In this document: piece by piece, positions 12,877 to 24,661 of the stretch
Layout of the letters: every line of letters starts with the position of its first letter
Position numbering within the stretch: the stretch's first letter is position 1
Assembly: GCA_033026295.1 (NCBI GenBank)
Contig: CM065179.1
Location: 16,113,275-16,177,274, forward strand
Origin: Channa striata
Lineage: Eukaryota > Chordata > Actinopteri > Anabantiformes > Channidae
DNA: 64,000 nucleotides
Reading direction: 5' to 3'
Program-made: the position numbers and the translations under genes
Notes under the pieces: generated by a model
What the model saw: only the letters and a program-made list of their open reading frames with translations
Told to the model about the DNA's origin: nothing
The model's database searches: none

Positions 12877-13177
12877 AAAATGTATTGGGCAACAAAACAA
12901 GGCAACAAAAAATGAATGAAATGAGATCATCTGTGAACTTTCAATTTTAATGTAACTCAACCATTTTTAAAGTCGCTGTGTCTATTTCTGAGGGCATTTT
13001 TCTAAATCAAAAACTCTGAAATGAAATGCAAAAGTACAGTAGGTTAACAATTTGTCTTATTTTGTGCGGTTTTGTCTACATTACAATGAAAATGTATTTA
13101 ATGAAAATGTGTTTAAGTATCTAAACATGTACAATACAATCAATATTTGTGGTGTTTGTATATGGCAGCTTAAAAAT

Positions 13178-13183
13178 AATAAA
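13178..13183 (+). terminator. Candidate polyadenylation signal of the multi-EGF gene
   Basis: AATAAA about 300 bases after the TAG stop at 12876, in AT-rich sequence. A second AATAAA lies near 13299. Confidence 0.4.
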
Positions 13184-13504
13184 ATGTTACATACATTGTC
13201 CTTTAACAAAGCAACATCAGTATTGTGAACATTTCAACAGTCTGCAAACTGCAGTACTCTTATCAATTATGTAAAAAGTCATTGAAAGGTTATGCCAATA
13301 AAATGGTCACACAAGCATTTTTGATATCTTGATATGTGCATGAATAAGGTCACCAGCTCACGAATGACAGTACTGTACCCTACATCAAAAAGTGCACTGC
13401 ATGAATATTTTTTTTTTCTGTACATATTGCTGATAACTACTGTCTTATCCAGAATACAGAGGTTCACATGAAAGTTTCATATAGTTAAAACCCTCTGTAG
13501 ATCT

Positions 13505-13745
13505 GGGTAAGTTCCTGGGATATAAATGAAGTAGTTGCCGCACTAAAGAAGGTCCAACCTATAAATCTAATGGGCCTGGTGGAATTAGAGGGAGAATTCT
13601 AAAAGTCTGTGCAAGGGACATGTCCTCTGGCTCACTGACCTCAGTCCAATAAGCAAATCTATCTTGAATGTTCAAACATTCAGCTAAAAGTCCAGGCGAT
13701 TAATCAAGACTGAATGCTGGTTTTAAATTTGCCATTTATCAGAAA
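13505..13745 (+). mobile_element. Degenerate non-LTR retrotransposon fragment
   Basis: The translation D-I-N-E-V-V-A-A-L-K-K-V-Q-P matches the start of the reverse transcriptase region of fish non-LTR elements (the E-V-x-x-A-L-x-x-x-x-P motif). It is followed by recognisable but stop-ridden sequence. Too short and damaged to classify. Confidence 0.5.
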
Positions 13746-13988
13746 TACAATTACACTGTATGACAAAAATGTTAGTATTTTTTTTCACATTCATTTGCCA
13801 ACACATACATTAATATTAATAAGTTGTGTCTTGTTGTCTTCTTTTGCCCAAAGCATTGCAACTTTGAGACAAGCAGGCTGTGCATAAAATTATTTTAACT
13901 TCATAAGAGCTTTTTGATAATGTATTTGGTACCAGAATTAATATTGATAAATACACCTGCTAAATATATACCAACTTGCAGAGGAGCA

Positions 13989-16900
13989 TCACACTTCACG
14001 TAAAGTGGCACAGATTTCATATTGGTATGGTGAAAGGCTGAGCCCAGTACGGGGCTGCAGGTTGGGCTTCACCCCTGGAGGCATGGAAAAGGTGTAGCGC
14101 TGCATGAAGGAGGTGAAGAAGAGGAAGAGCTCCATCCTGGCCAAGTTCTCCCCCAGACACACCCGCTTACCTGCAGCACAAAGGACAGAAGTAACTGCAT
14201 AAATAATAAGGTTTTAGAACCATTATTCAGATATAAGTATGCTACATCTCTGCCCCGCCTTTAAACAGCATTTTCTCCTCGTGATAGTGGCTTGAGGCTG
14301 CGTTGGTAAGCATGTTTAGAAGGACGCATGTATAAACACACTGTCTAGTTCTGCAGCATTAATAACGATAGTGTTGTAGTGCAGTGCCAATTTAGCTACA
14401 AGAATACTGATCACACAACATTTGAAAAAGGGTAAATATGATATTAAAATAATAGACTTCCTAGAATGTTCAGGCATTATTGCATGATCAGCTATATGTC
14501 CTGTAATATGTACAGACTTATCCATGAACATACAACTATTGCAAAATGGTACTTGCCAGCAGAAAAGGGGATGAAAGCAGCTCGCTTCACAAACTTGCCC
14601 TCCTTGTTTAAAAAGTGTCCTGGGTTGAAGGTGAAAGGCGTCTCCCACTCATTCTTGTCAAACAATACAGATGTCAAATTGGGAATTACTGTTGTACCCT
14701 GAAAATGGCATTGTAATGTTACTAATTACCTAATTATTGACTAGACAAAAAGTGAATATGTGACAGAGCAAGACAAAAAACATGACACTGGCCTTTGGGA
14801 CTGTGTAGCCTCCCAGCTGGAGCTCCTTATTTGTGACATGAGGCAGACTGAGAGGAACTACGTTTCCCATCCTCTGGATTTCGTGAATGACAGCGTCAGT
14901 GTAGGGCATGTTTGCACGGTCCTCCATTGTTGGCTGTCTGGACTGTCCAATCACTCTGTCTATTTCAGCCTGGACCTTCTCTGAACAATAACACAGTAGT
15001 CAAGGAAACAAAAAGTTAATCAACATTGAAAATGACACAGAACAGGTATAATTCAGGTTTTCACTTCATCAAATATTTGTCTGTGGGCTCTTACCCTGGA
15101 TATCTGTGAACTTTGCCATATACAGCAAAGCCCATCGCAGGGTGGTTGATGTAGTCTCAGTGCCAGCACCAAAAAGATCATATGAGCACATCATCAGGTT
15201 CTCCTCATGAAAACCGGTGCCAGCTCCATCATCCGTGTTTGTCTAATCTTGCAAATTTCCAGGCAGTGGGTCAAACAACAAGCCTCTGTGTTTGTATATT
15301 TGATTATTTTGTAATGATACAGGACTTACTAAAATTAGGACAAGTGAGCTTTTTCTCTGTAAAAGATTCTTAAATAAATTATTCTTAATGTTGTCTTCAA
15401 AAGTGTTAAGTCCATAAATGTCAGACAAAAGTTAAATAAAGCTAATTCGTTAAGTCTAAGTCAATATTCAAAGCTTAAATATATAGTATACTAGTAGCGT
15501 CATATGAAAGAAATGCAGGAAATCTCTGTATTTTTGCCTGAAATATTACACTGGTTCTTAAAGAGTTGCCCATTTATTTTCCTGGAGTCTGTCAACTCAC
15601 CCTCTGAATCTCATTCAGGTAACAGTCAATGAAGTCCTTGGGCTCAGAGGGGTCCCAGTCTTCTTTGTGCTTATTGATCTCTGCTTTCAAAAATTGAAGC
15701 ATTTCGTCATATATTTTATGCAGTGTGTGATGAGGCCCTGGCAAACGCTTCATCAGCATGGGAAATGCATTGTACAGCTGTCAATATAAACAAGGAGCCT
15801 GTTAATAAAATCATCAGCAAGAGAACATCTGTATGCAAAATTATTAATAGGTGTTAAATCAGGGAGTAAACACATCAATGCAGAGTGAAAACGCATACCT
15901 GTGACCAAATGGAGCCTTCAAGTTTTGCTGCTATGTCAAATAATTTCATTAATCTTTGAAACTTGACATCACTGTATTCAAAGCGATGGCCAAAAACCAG
16001 GGAGCAGATGATGTTGGAGACAGCATTGTTGATGAGGAGATGTGGATTGAAGGGTTTGCCTAAAGGGGATCAAAAGTCACACATTAAAAAGAATGATAAG
16101 AATTTCTTTTAGTAGTTATGTATAAATTAGTTGCTTTACCTTTGTGATTATCTATTTCCTTGGACAAGTAAATAAACTCATCCACTATGGAAGGTTCCAA
16201 GGACCTCTTGCCAAGTCCCAAGTATTTGAGAGTAAAGAGGGCAAATCTCCTTTGCTGTTTCCACATGTGCCCATTGGTAAAAAGAATACCTGAAAATGGA
16301 ATATATGTATGAAATAAACTCTGCTAAATAAAGTGAAAAAAGCTGAAAAAAATTAATCCAAAGTTCAAAAAGAATATATATAATAACAATCTTTAAAAAC
16401 AATGTCTGAAATCAATTTTACAAAGTCAGTACCAATGAAAAACTCTATTTTTCTGGCTTCATTAAGCATTTTATGTTTTACGGTATCCACCAATAAACTG
16501 CTGCTGCTCCTGTGATGGACATACAGTTGAACTTTTGAGTGACAGCAGTAGGTAATACTCAGACTACAAGGTAGAAATAAGTCTTTACCCAGTTTGGGGA
16601 GGACATCAGTATGGAGTGGAAGCAGTGGGCGGTCAGCCAGGATGTCTCCTTTGGTGACTAGGCCTTCTTGCACGGCTTCAAGGCCATTTAACACCAGCGT
16701 CCATGAGGGGCCCATTTTGAGGCTGTACACATTTCCATACTTTTCTGCTAACTGCCACAACGACAGGACACGTGAGATTTTACAGCGGCACAGTTAGTAC
16801 CAGTGAAGCAATCTGGATATTACAGCTGCTCCCTTGGTTAAAAAGTCATCACCAGCCTGCGATTTAACTCAGCGCCTCCTGATGTTGCATATTAATGTTA

Positions 16901-17909
16901 ACTCAGAGAAAAAAAACTATAAACATTCACACAGATTATGGTGCAAAACATGCTGTAGCTTCATACCAAGAATTTCAGCACACAATTATACTTATTTTTC
17001 TCTATCATTTACCTTAAGTTGATGCAATGAGTACTCACCTTTCGAAAAAATAATTATAGTAGGATTTATTAGAATTTTATCTTAGCTCAAACAACACTGT
17101 AGAGTTTTTCTCATCTTTACAATATCTAATAATTTTAAAGAATAGAGGATTGTGGAGATAATATGTAGATGAGTGAAAACTGACAGGTTTGGCATTTTGC
17201 TTCTGCTCGTCGCTTGTAAAAGTCTAAGAAATCCCAATATAATTATCATTTCGAAAGGTGAGTACGCATAGCATCAACTTGGTATGAAGCTACAGCATGT
17301 TTTGCACCATAATCTGTGTGAATGTTTATAGTTTTGTTGTCTGAGTAAAGTCCAATACAATGATCAAACAAAATAAATGTAAAACTTTTTAATAATGTCT
17401 GACTAATGCAGCTGACAGCACACGTCACTAGAACCACAGTCGACCCTCCATTAGTTTGTGTGCAGCTGTTTACAGAGCAGTGGCTCAGTCAATAATGGCC
17501 CATTTCATCACAATTGGCAGGAAATAGAATTTGGAGGTCCGTGTACTTTAACTGATACACATGTAATGAGCTACTTTTGATTTGCTTTTATTTCAAAACT
17601 AAGTCGTAAAATATTTAATGGAACATTCCGTCAAGTTACTTAACAAATCGCTGTTAAAAGATGAAGTCGTTAATTACAGGATCTTTACAGACTCGATTCT
17701 ACCTTCGTCATGCCTTCGTGGGCTTTGTTCATGTCAAGGGAGAACATGTTCCCCACCAGGGGGAACGTCCAGGGTCCCGGAGGGAAACCGCTTGGTCTGC
17801 GGTTCCTCAAATACTCCGCCATCAGCAAAAAGACCAGGGCGAAGACGAGCAGACTGCGACTGTCCACACACACCCAGGAGGAAACGGAGACGTCTGCGAG
17901 TCCCAACAT
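13989..17909 (-). CDS. CYP2 family cytochrome P450, gene A (divergent member)
   Basis: Microsomal haem-thiolate monooxygenase, probably acting on fatty acids or xenobiotics; substrate unknown. Nine exons, 505 residues, the family's usual structure: 17703-17909, 16589-16751, 16140-16289, 15899-16059, 15601-15777, 15095-15242, 14793-14980, 14557-14698, 13989-14170 (TGA). Seen in order: N-terminal membrane anchor ([11 protein letters not shown]), proline hinge F-P-P-G-P-W, I-helix F-G-A-G-T-E-T-T, K-helix E-I-Q-R, and haem loop [11 protein letters not shown] with the Cys ligand. I find no frameshift or stop. Odd: the exon 7 and exon 8 donors read GC, not GT. Exon 6 is two codons longer than in the other three genes. 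The family looks like the fish CYP2J/2N/2P/2V/2AD group, which I cannot resolve further. The exon 1 start is the ATG before L-G-L-A-D-V. Confidence 0.9.
16903..17346. repeat. Long inverted repeat in intron 1 of CYP2 gene A
   Basis: A perfect 54-base core at 16917-16970 is the reverse complement of 17278-17331. Similarity extends outward with mismatches. It also extends inward, after a gap of about 45 bases in the left arm, with 17016-17058 pairing with about 17236-17280 (sharing CTCACCTTTCGAAA). The central spacer is about 180 bases. The structure resembles a foldback or MITE-type element, or a local inverted duplication. I see no transposase and no clear target-site duplication. Confidence 0.85.
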
Positions 17910-18100
17910 CCTCACACCTGCTGCTCCTGGATCAGCTGAGAAATCTGAAATTACGGGCCAGTGTTCTGTTCCCGAGCAATGTGAGTCTGTCACACACCCA
18001 CAAACACGTGGTTTTGTGTCTGTCTCTTGTGTGGTCGGCCCCGCCCACCAAGTGACGTACAGAGAAACCCACGGATTCAAATTCTTTCTGTAGAGATTTT
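17910..18100 (-). promoter_or_regulatory. Proximal upstream region of CYP2 gene A
   Basis: The gene A start codon at 17909 is preceded (at higher coordinates) by GC-richer DNA than its surroundings. I see no unambiguous TATA box. Placed here only as the expected 5' UTR and promoter. Confidence 0.25.
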
Positions 18101-18711
18101 AGCAGGATGAAATACAACACAAACACGCCATAAACTTCTTATGAATTCACGTTGATACAAAAGACAAACATGTGACAAGTTGCCATTATGTGAAGTTATA
18201 TTACAACTGTTCACTTATGCAACATGTTACTCTGTTTTTCTGGTGTTAACTTTCTCCCACTCAATCTTACATGATCCATCTTTTTAGAACAAATATAATG
18301 CCTGGTGCACAATATAGTACAAAAAGCTTCTATTTTTACTTTTTGATAATCATACTGAATTAGAAAAATTCAAATCAGAGTTGACTACTCGCTGACAGAA
18401 AACCACAAAAGAGACAAGTAAAAGGTGTTTGGTTTATTTATTTTTTTAATGTAATCTCTCATAAACCAAATAGTTTAAAGTTTGCAGTTACTGTATTGTT
18501 ATGGAACAAATATGGGAGGAAATGGGAGCACCACACCCCCAAAGTAGCCTGAGTGCAAACCCACGAACAGTCAAGAGGGAATCAACCCATGTGAGGTTAA
18601 AGGGCTTATCCCAGGGTGCACTACAGGTCACCAGTTTCTCACACAGAGAGCAGCACTAACCGCTTTACCCCCGTGCTCCCAGCAGAGACTTTTACCAGAT
18701 TTAACCAGATT

Positions 18712-19012
18712 TTTACAGCTAAATACAGAGCAGCTGCTGTTGGAGACTTCAGTGATAATGACGTGTGGATTACATGAGCTGCCTCCAAACAGAGTTTTTA
18801 TGTAAACTGAAATTTTTATGTAATTTGTACATTTGTTCATTATATAGAAAATGTGTCACTATATGTATGCTAAATACGTTTGCACAGTGTCTAAATTCAT
18901 CTAGAACATTGGTTTCAAGTGACTTCTTGATGAACCCAAAGTAGGTTGTAAAGTAAAATGCATCAGCTGCTTTCAGATGTTCCCAATATTGATAATAAAA
19001 CCTGGTGGCAAA
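18712..19012 (-). pseudogene. CYP2 relic: decayed exons 3 and 4
   Basis: On the minus strand, 18885-19012 encodes T-Y-F-G-F-I-K-K-S-L-E-T-N-V-L-D-E-F-R-H-C-A-N-V-F. This aligns with CYP2 exon 3 of genes B-D ([25 protein letters not shown]). About 100 bases downstream, 18712-18790 encodes C-N-P-H-V-I-I-T-E-V-S-N, matching the start of exon 4 ([13 protein letters not shown]). The W-K-Q-Q-R-R motif is destroyed and no other exons are detectable. It is the remains of an older tandem copy in the same orientation. Confidence 0.75.
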
Positions 19013-19755
19013 TACAAAGAGGGGACTATTCAACACAAATGTTACAAATGTTTATAACAACAAAAGAAACAGCTGATTTAAAACTGCAACAGGGCTGTAA
19101 TGGTGCTACTTAAACAAATGTTTCAACTTTAAAATACAGAAGAAACAACCATAAACTGGAACATTATTAATGTATGTTATATCCTCTCACCCCCACCACG
19201 GGATACATCAACCCTGAGAGGAAAAGCTTGATGTTATTTGGTGGTTGTCCTGGACTCTTACCTCTCCTTACATGTCACACACTGTTAATCAATGATGCTA
19301 AAACAATTATTGTAAGAAATATAATTTCCTGTGTGGTGTGAAGTAAGTAAGATCTTATCAGACACAAATTTAAAATGACCTGACCCAGCTAAGGTATCTC
19401 CATACCTACAGCTTAGAATTGTGTTTCCTACCTGTTTGATTTTCACAAGTGGGAATGCCTTCAACAACACTTTGGAATGTGGCGGCTGAGATCTTCTCCA
19501 GTAAAGATGGCTTCACATTTGGAATTTTATTTGAGGTATAGTTTTTTGATGAAGGTGGCTCATGTCATTTGTGTCTTCACGCCAGCTCAATGCAAGATAT
19601 CAAGAGCAATTTCCGTTAAAATAATTCCATTTTATTATACTTTGCAGTTCCCTCCATTTTAAGGGCTAATGTTGTTCTATATACTGTATTTGTGTGATAC
19701 CACCATTATTTATTTTATAATTGTTTATTCAACAAAATTAGCCTAAATGCAATAA

Positions 19756-19986
19756 ATGCTAAATGCTCAGTTGGTAAGGCAAGTCGTCCATGGACCACAG
19801 GGTCAGTGGTCCGATCCTCAGATCTCCTGCTTGCTACATGTTGAAGTGTCCTTGTGCAAGACACTGAACCCCCAGTTGCTCCAAGTGGTGATGAGCGCCC
19901 TGCGTGGCAACAATCACCACTGTGTATGTATGTACCAAATTACTCTGTAAGTCGCTTTGGATAAAAGCATCTGCTAAATGTAAATG
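19756..19986 (+). mobile_element. tRNA-derived SINE
   Basis: The element opens with an A-box-like TGCTCAGTTGG and has a B-box-like GGTCCGATCC about 40 bases on. It ends in the tail GTCGCTTTGGATAAAAGC plus ATCTGCTAAATGTAAATG, common to teleost SINEs. It lies just downstream of CYP2 gene B, where genes C and D have different sequence. Confidence 0.75.
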
Positions 19987-20027
19987 AAACGAGCATTACG
20001 AGGAATTTCTTTCGGCCAAAGTATCAG

Positions 20028-23000
20028 TTAGCGTGATGTTACACAGATTTCATAGTGATGTGGTGCCAGCGTGACACCAGAACGGTAGTCCATCACAGGC
20101 TTCACCCCGGCAGGCATAGAGAAGGTGAAGTGCTGCATGAAGGAGGTGAAAAATAGGAAGAGTTCCATCCTGGCCAGGTTCTCCCCAAGACAGATACGTT
20201 TACCTGAGGCAGGAAAAGAAACTGAATCAAGCTCAAGCTGTGCTATTTATTGTCAACACAGATAGCCACTCTCAGAAGACCTTTATATGAAGTAAAAGAA
20301 GACAGACCAAGTCTGGATCCCTAGCCTGTGTTCTCTACCTCCAGGGAACCAAGTCTATTCTGGGAACGGTTCCACATTCTTGAATAAACAGGACAGTAAT
20401 AAAACCAGTAGCTGTTTTGCTCCTCACCAGCAGAGAAAGGAATGAAAGCAGCTCGCTTCACAAACTTGCCCTCCTTGTTTAAAAAGTGTCCTGGGTTGAA
20501 GGTGAAAGGCGTCTCCCACTCAGTCTTGTCGAACAGCGCAGACGTCAAATTGGGAATTACCGTAACACCCTGATGACAATGCATACTGTCAATTGCATCA
20601 TAATGTACCATATAAGAACTGCATTGATCTTTTGCTGCAGTAGCTTGATGAATTACCTTTGGGACTGTGTAGCCTCCCAGCTGGAGCTCCTTGTTGGTCA
20701 TATGAGGCAGACTGAGAGGAACTATGTTTCCCATCCTCTGGATTTCATGGATGACAGCTGAGGTGTAGGGCAAGTTTGCACGGTCCTCCATTGTTGGCTG
20801 TCTAGACTGTCCAATCACTCTGTCTATTTCAGCCTGGACCTTCTCTGTACAACAGAAGGGAGACATTTGAACTAATTATTTTAATTAATTGTGCAGGACA
20901 TGTGTTGGTTACCTGCAAAACTAACATGCTACAAATTTGCATATTATTAAGAACAAAGCACCATGAACTTAGTCAGTGTTCTTACCCTGGACCTCAGGGT
21001 ACTTTGTCATGTAGAGAAAAGCCCAGCGCAGGGTGGTAGATGTGGTTTCAGTGCCAGCCGCAAACAGATCCAAGACGCACATAATCAGGGTTTGCTCATC
21101 AAAAGTACTGTCAGACTGCCCTTTATTCTGAGAATAGATTTAAATTCATATTTAAAAAGAAGCTACAAAAAAATGTGATCAACAATGTCAGAACTAGAAC
21201 AGGAAAGTTTATGATACTGAACATCTTCTGAAACCATAAAATTACTTAAAATGTGGGAAACCAAAGAGGAAGCCATTACTCTACAAAAAAACATTGTAGT
21301 CTGGCTGAAATTTACCAGTGTCGGCTTAACACTCAATAACACTACTGGCAAAAAACCTTTGTGGACATTTTAAACTAAGGCGGAATTGTCTGGGAGGAAC
21401 ATCGTATCGTATCGTGGAGAGAGCATGATGATTTAGGGCTTTTTTGACTGGGACCACTTGCCATTGTGGAGGAGAAAATGAATTCCAATGTTTACCAGGG
21501 TATGTTACAAGATAATATCAGGGTGTCTGTAAGCTGAAGCTCAGAAGAAGCTGATTGATGGAGCCGGATATAGGAGTAAATCTAATAAGAAATGTCTTCA
21601 GAAAAATGCTGTGTTTTAATAAGGTACAAAAGGTTTTGACTGTTTGGGTTTTATTAGCTTAGAAGTATTGCCTTTGTTGACATTTGTTACTTTTAGTAAA
21701 GATCAGATCAAATTTCATGACCAAATTATGGAAAAACCAGGGTATTATCAACTGTGCCATTACTTCTTCTTGCAGATGTATATACTGTATATCAAAAATA
21801 TAGCTATAAAACAATGTGATTTTGACCTCTGAGCATCTACATAAGCAACACAATGCCAGTTTTGTATCAAGTGCCAGTCACCATCTGAATCTCATTCAGA
21901 AAGAAGTCGATGTAGTCTCTTGGGTTTGAGGAATCGATGTTCAGTTTGTGCACTTTAACTTCCTCTCCTATGAATTTCTTCGTTTCATCCCAGATGTGTA
22001 GGACTCTCTGATGTGGCCCTGGCAAACGTCTCATCAGCAAAGGGAATGAGTTGTAGAGCTGCACAACAAAGCAGATTGAAACAAGAGCACAGAAAAAAGG
22101 CATTTAAGAGAAAGATGTTTTATACCAAATCCGATTTCCCTATCTTCAGATGTTATGTTCATCTGACATCTGACATCTGAACATAAAATCATAGATATGG
22201 TCTCAAATTTAAAATAAAATGTTCTTGGTAGAAGTTAGGTAAATCACTCCATAGATTCATAAATTAGCTTTCATAATCTGTATGAACTTAAGCCCAGATG
22301 GATTCACTTGCATGAATGATAAATAGCCTTAAAATGCAGTACCTGTTCCCAAATGGAACCTTGAATGTGGACAGCTTCATCGAATAACTTCATCAGTCTT
22401 GTGAACTTTTCATCATTGTACTCAAAGCGATGACCAAAAACCAGGGAGCAGATCACATTGGAGATGGCATTGTTCATGATGACAAGTGGATTAAATGGGT
22501 TACCTCCACAATGGAAGAGAGATTTTTTTTAAATGTAAATTGTAAATGTATTCATTGTAAATGTGTCAGTGTGTTTATAAGCATTTACCTTCGTAGCTTC
22601 TGAAGACTTTTGCACAGTGTGTAAATTCATCCAGGATTACTGGTTCAAGTGACTTCTTGCCAAATCCAAAATATCTTAGGGTTGAAAGAGCAAAGCGCCT
22701 CTGCTGCTTCCACAGATGCCCATTACTGAAAATCATATCTGGAGTGAAAGTACGCAGGGTGTACTGTATGTGTTACTGAAAATTAGAAAGGCAGTTAAAA
22801 TTGTGCTATATTGATAACTCTACAAAATTGAATGTCTTATTACATGAACTTGCTTTATTTTTCAATTTTATAACAATGACAAGGTGGTCGATGGTCATGA
22901 TATATAGATAGCTGGAATAAATGTCATAGACATAGTATTTGTGTACCTTGCAAATACAACAACAGTGACAAAGTTAAAAAAAACTATATGGAGGAAAAAG

Positions 23001-23531
23001 GATCCCACAACAGCAGTGATACACGGCCTTCATGTCAGTGCACGGGTTTCAGCCTCTCACCTCGTCCATTGAATATATCCCCCTGCAGAGGGAGGTAAGG
23101 CCGGTCAATCAAGCTGTCTCCCTGCGTTACCAGACCTTCCTTCAGTATCTCAAATGTGTTTAACACCACCACCCACGTCTGGCCCATTCGCAAGCTGAAC
23201 ACATCTCCATACCTTGCTGCTAACTGTGAAGATGTGGAAGAGAAAAAGGACAGCATGACACTTTGTATAATCTATAACAGATGAACATATCCTATCAGTT
23301 GTACGATTTTGATGGCTGTTGACTTACCTGCATCAGATTCTCATGGGCCTTGTTGTGGTTCACTGTGAATATGTTGCCCACAATGGGAAGCTGCCAGGGT
23401 CCTGGAGGAAAGTTGGCTGGCCGACGATTCTTAATAAAGTCTGCAGTGAGGATGAAAACTGCCACGAAGACCAGCAGACTTTTCACGTCCCAGTTAATAT
23501 AAGATCCAATAAGAGAAAAGAATGAGTCCAT
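20028..23531 (-). CDS. CYP2 family cytochrome P450, gene B
   Basis: Nine exons, 500 residues: 23328-23531, 23061-23223, 22589-22738, 22343-22503, 21882-22058, 20986-21127, 20657-20844, 20428-20569, 20028-20203 (TAA). The start chosen is M-D-S-F-F-S-L. An upstream in-frame ATG at 23546 (M-Q-V-C-R) is kept in all three sister genes and could be used. Motifs: membrane anchor [14 protein letters not shown], hinge F-P-P-G-P-W, C-helix W-K-Q-Q-R-R, I-helix F-A-A-G-T-E-T-T, K-helix E-I-Q-R, haem loop [11 protein letters not shown]. All donors are GT, and exons 2-8 match C and D in length. It should be an ER-bound monooxygenase. It differs from C and D in exon 2 (Q-G-D-I-F-N-G-R-G). Intron 5 carries part of a Tc1 relic. 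Confidence 0.93.
21240..21640. mobile_element. Tc1/mariner relic in intron 5 of CYP2 gene B
   Basis: Remnants of a Tc1 transposase region: wording such as GGACCACTTGCCATTGTGGAGG and GTCTGTAAGCTGAAGCTCAGAAG is typical of the middle of fish Tc1 elements. It is heavily deleted. The same piece is at 27790-28180 in gene C, and a complementary piece is in gene D. Confidence 0.6.
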
Positions 23532-24179
23532 TCTGCACACCTGCAATCGAGCCTCCCTAACTGTGTCTTCCTTCCCTTCCTACTCTGTCAGAAAACTGGC
23601 TGATTTTGAGTTTCCCCTTGACCAACAGCTTGATGTTATTTGCTCTCGGCACCATTATCTCGTTGAATTGGACTCCGATCTCGTTATGCTCTGTTAATGA
23701 GTGACTCTTAAACAGTGTTAAAAAGTATAAGAAATAAGTGTAACCAGTAAATAAAGTTTGATATTTTTAGATGTAGGCCACATCAAGACAGCTAAATTAG
23801 AATTGGACAATACCCCCAAAAAATGTAAATACTGTTTCTAGATTTTGCACAACTATCTAAGGTATACTGTACCAAAAGGAAATGTGTTCCGTAAATAACA
23901 ATGACAGTGATTTGTCATTTGTGAAGGACTAGAATCACATATTCACCCATAATTTTTATATCATGCGACATAAGAAGTTAAAACATTTAAGCTAATTTGT
24001 ATTGCTATATCCAGTTTTGTACAATAATTTAGAAGCATGTTTATGATCCACCACAGTTTCTGGAGTTATGTTCTAGTTCACCCACAGGTTTTCATTGGAT
24101 TGGTTCTCTGCAGTCAAGGCCTTAGTTCTTGAAATAAAAATAAACTATGAAAAGCAGCCCTCCATTCAGCGATTGGAAG

Positions 24180-24330
24180 TGCTTGCGATTGGAGCAACAG
24201 CTCCAAAGTATCTAAAAGTTGGAAGAACAAAATGCTTCAGTTGATGAAGCAGATGTTCCAGTTAATACAAATTAAACCTGGTGGAAAAACCACAGGATGG
24301 ACTGTTCAATGAACATTAACATTTTCAAAT
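24180..24330 (-). pseudogene. CYP2 relic: decayed exon 3
   Basis: The plus-strand stretch CCAAAGTATCTAAAAGTTGG ... AAGCAGATGTTCCAG ... AACCTGG aligns with the antisense of CYP2 exon 3 in gene B (CCAAAATATCTTAGGGTTGA ... CACAGATGCCCATTAC). Its outer flank (AAACCTGGTGG, GACTGTTCAATGAACA) resembles the flank of the relic at 18.7-19.0 kb, so the two relics may be sisters. No open frame remains. Confidence 0.55.
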
Positions 24331-24661
24331 GTGTTGATAAACGATTTTGCTTCATGTTTGTTTTTGGACTAATAGCTTGTATTTTTTTATTATTTGTATT
24401 TTTTTTATTTTGCTTTACATATTTAAAATCACTTGAGTTCAGTTCAATTCAATTCAACATACATTTGTAAAATTTTAAAATAAATTACTAATACACCAGG
24501 GTTGTGATGAGGCCAACATTAAAAACCTTTCAACTTTAACAGAAAGAAACAACAAATGCAGACATTGATGAAATTACTGGTACCCTTCCACTAAAGAAAG
24601 AAAAGCCCACAATGGTCATTGAAAAAACACTGACAAAAGTAATAATATATTAAATAAAATA

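Noticed and set aside
13989..17909. Calling CYP2 gene A a pseudogene because of its GC donors
   Set aside because: All nine exons are open, all phases close and every P450 motif is present. GC-AG introns are functional in vertebrates.
19756..19830. A functional tRNA gene
   Set aside because: A-box and B-box are present, but the cloverleaf cannot be completed and a SINE body and tail follow.
20486..20761. Plus-strand open frames across CYP2 exons 7 and 8 (also in C and D)
   Set aside because: They are shadows of the coding strand, which carries the P450 motifs and proper splice sites.
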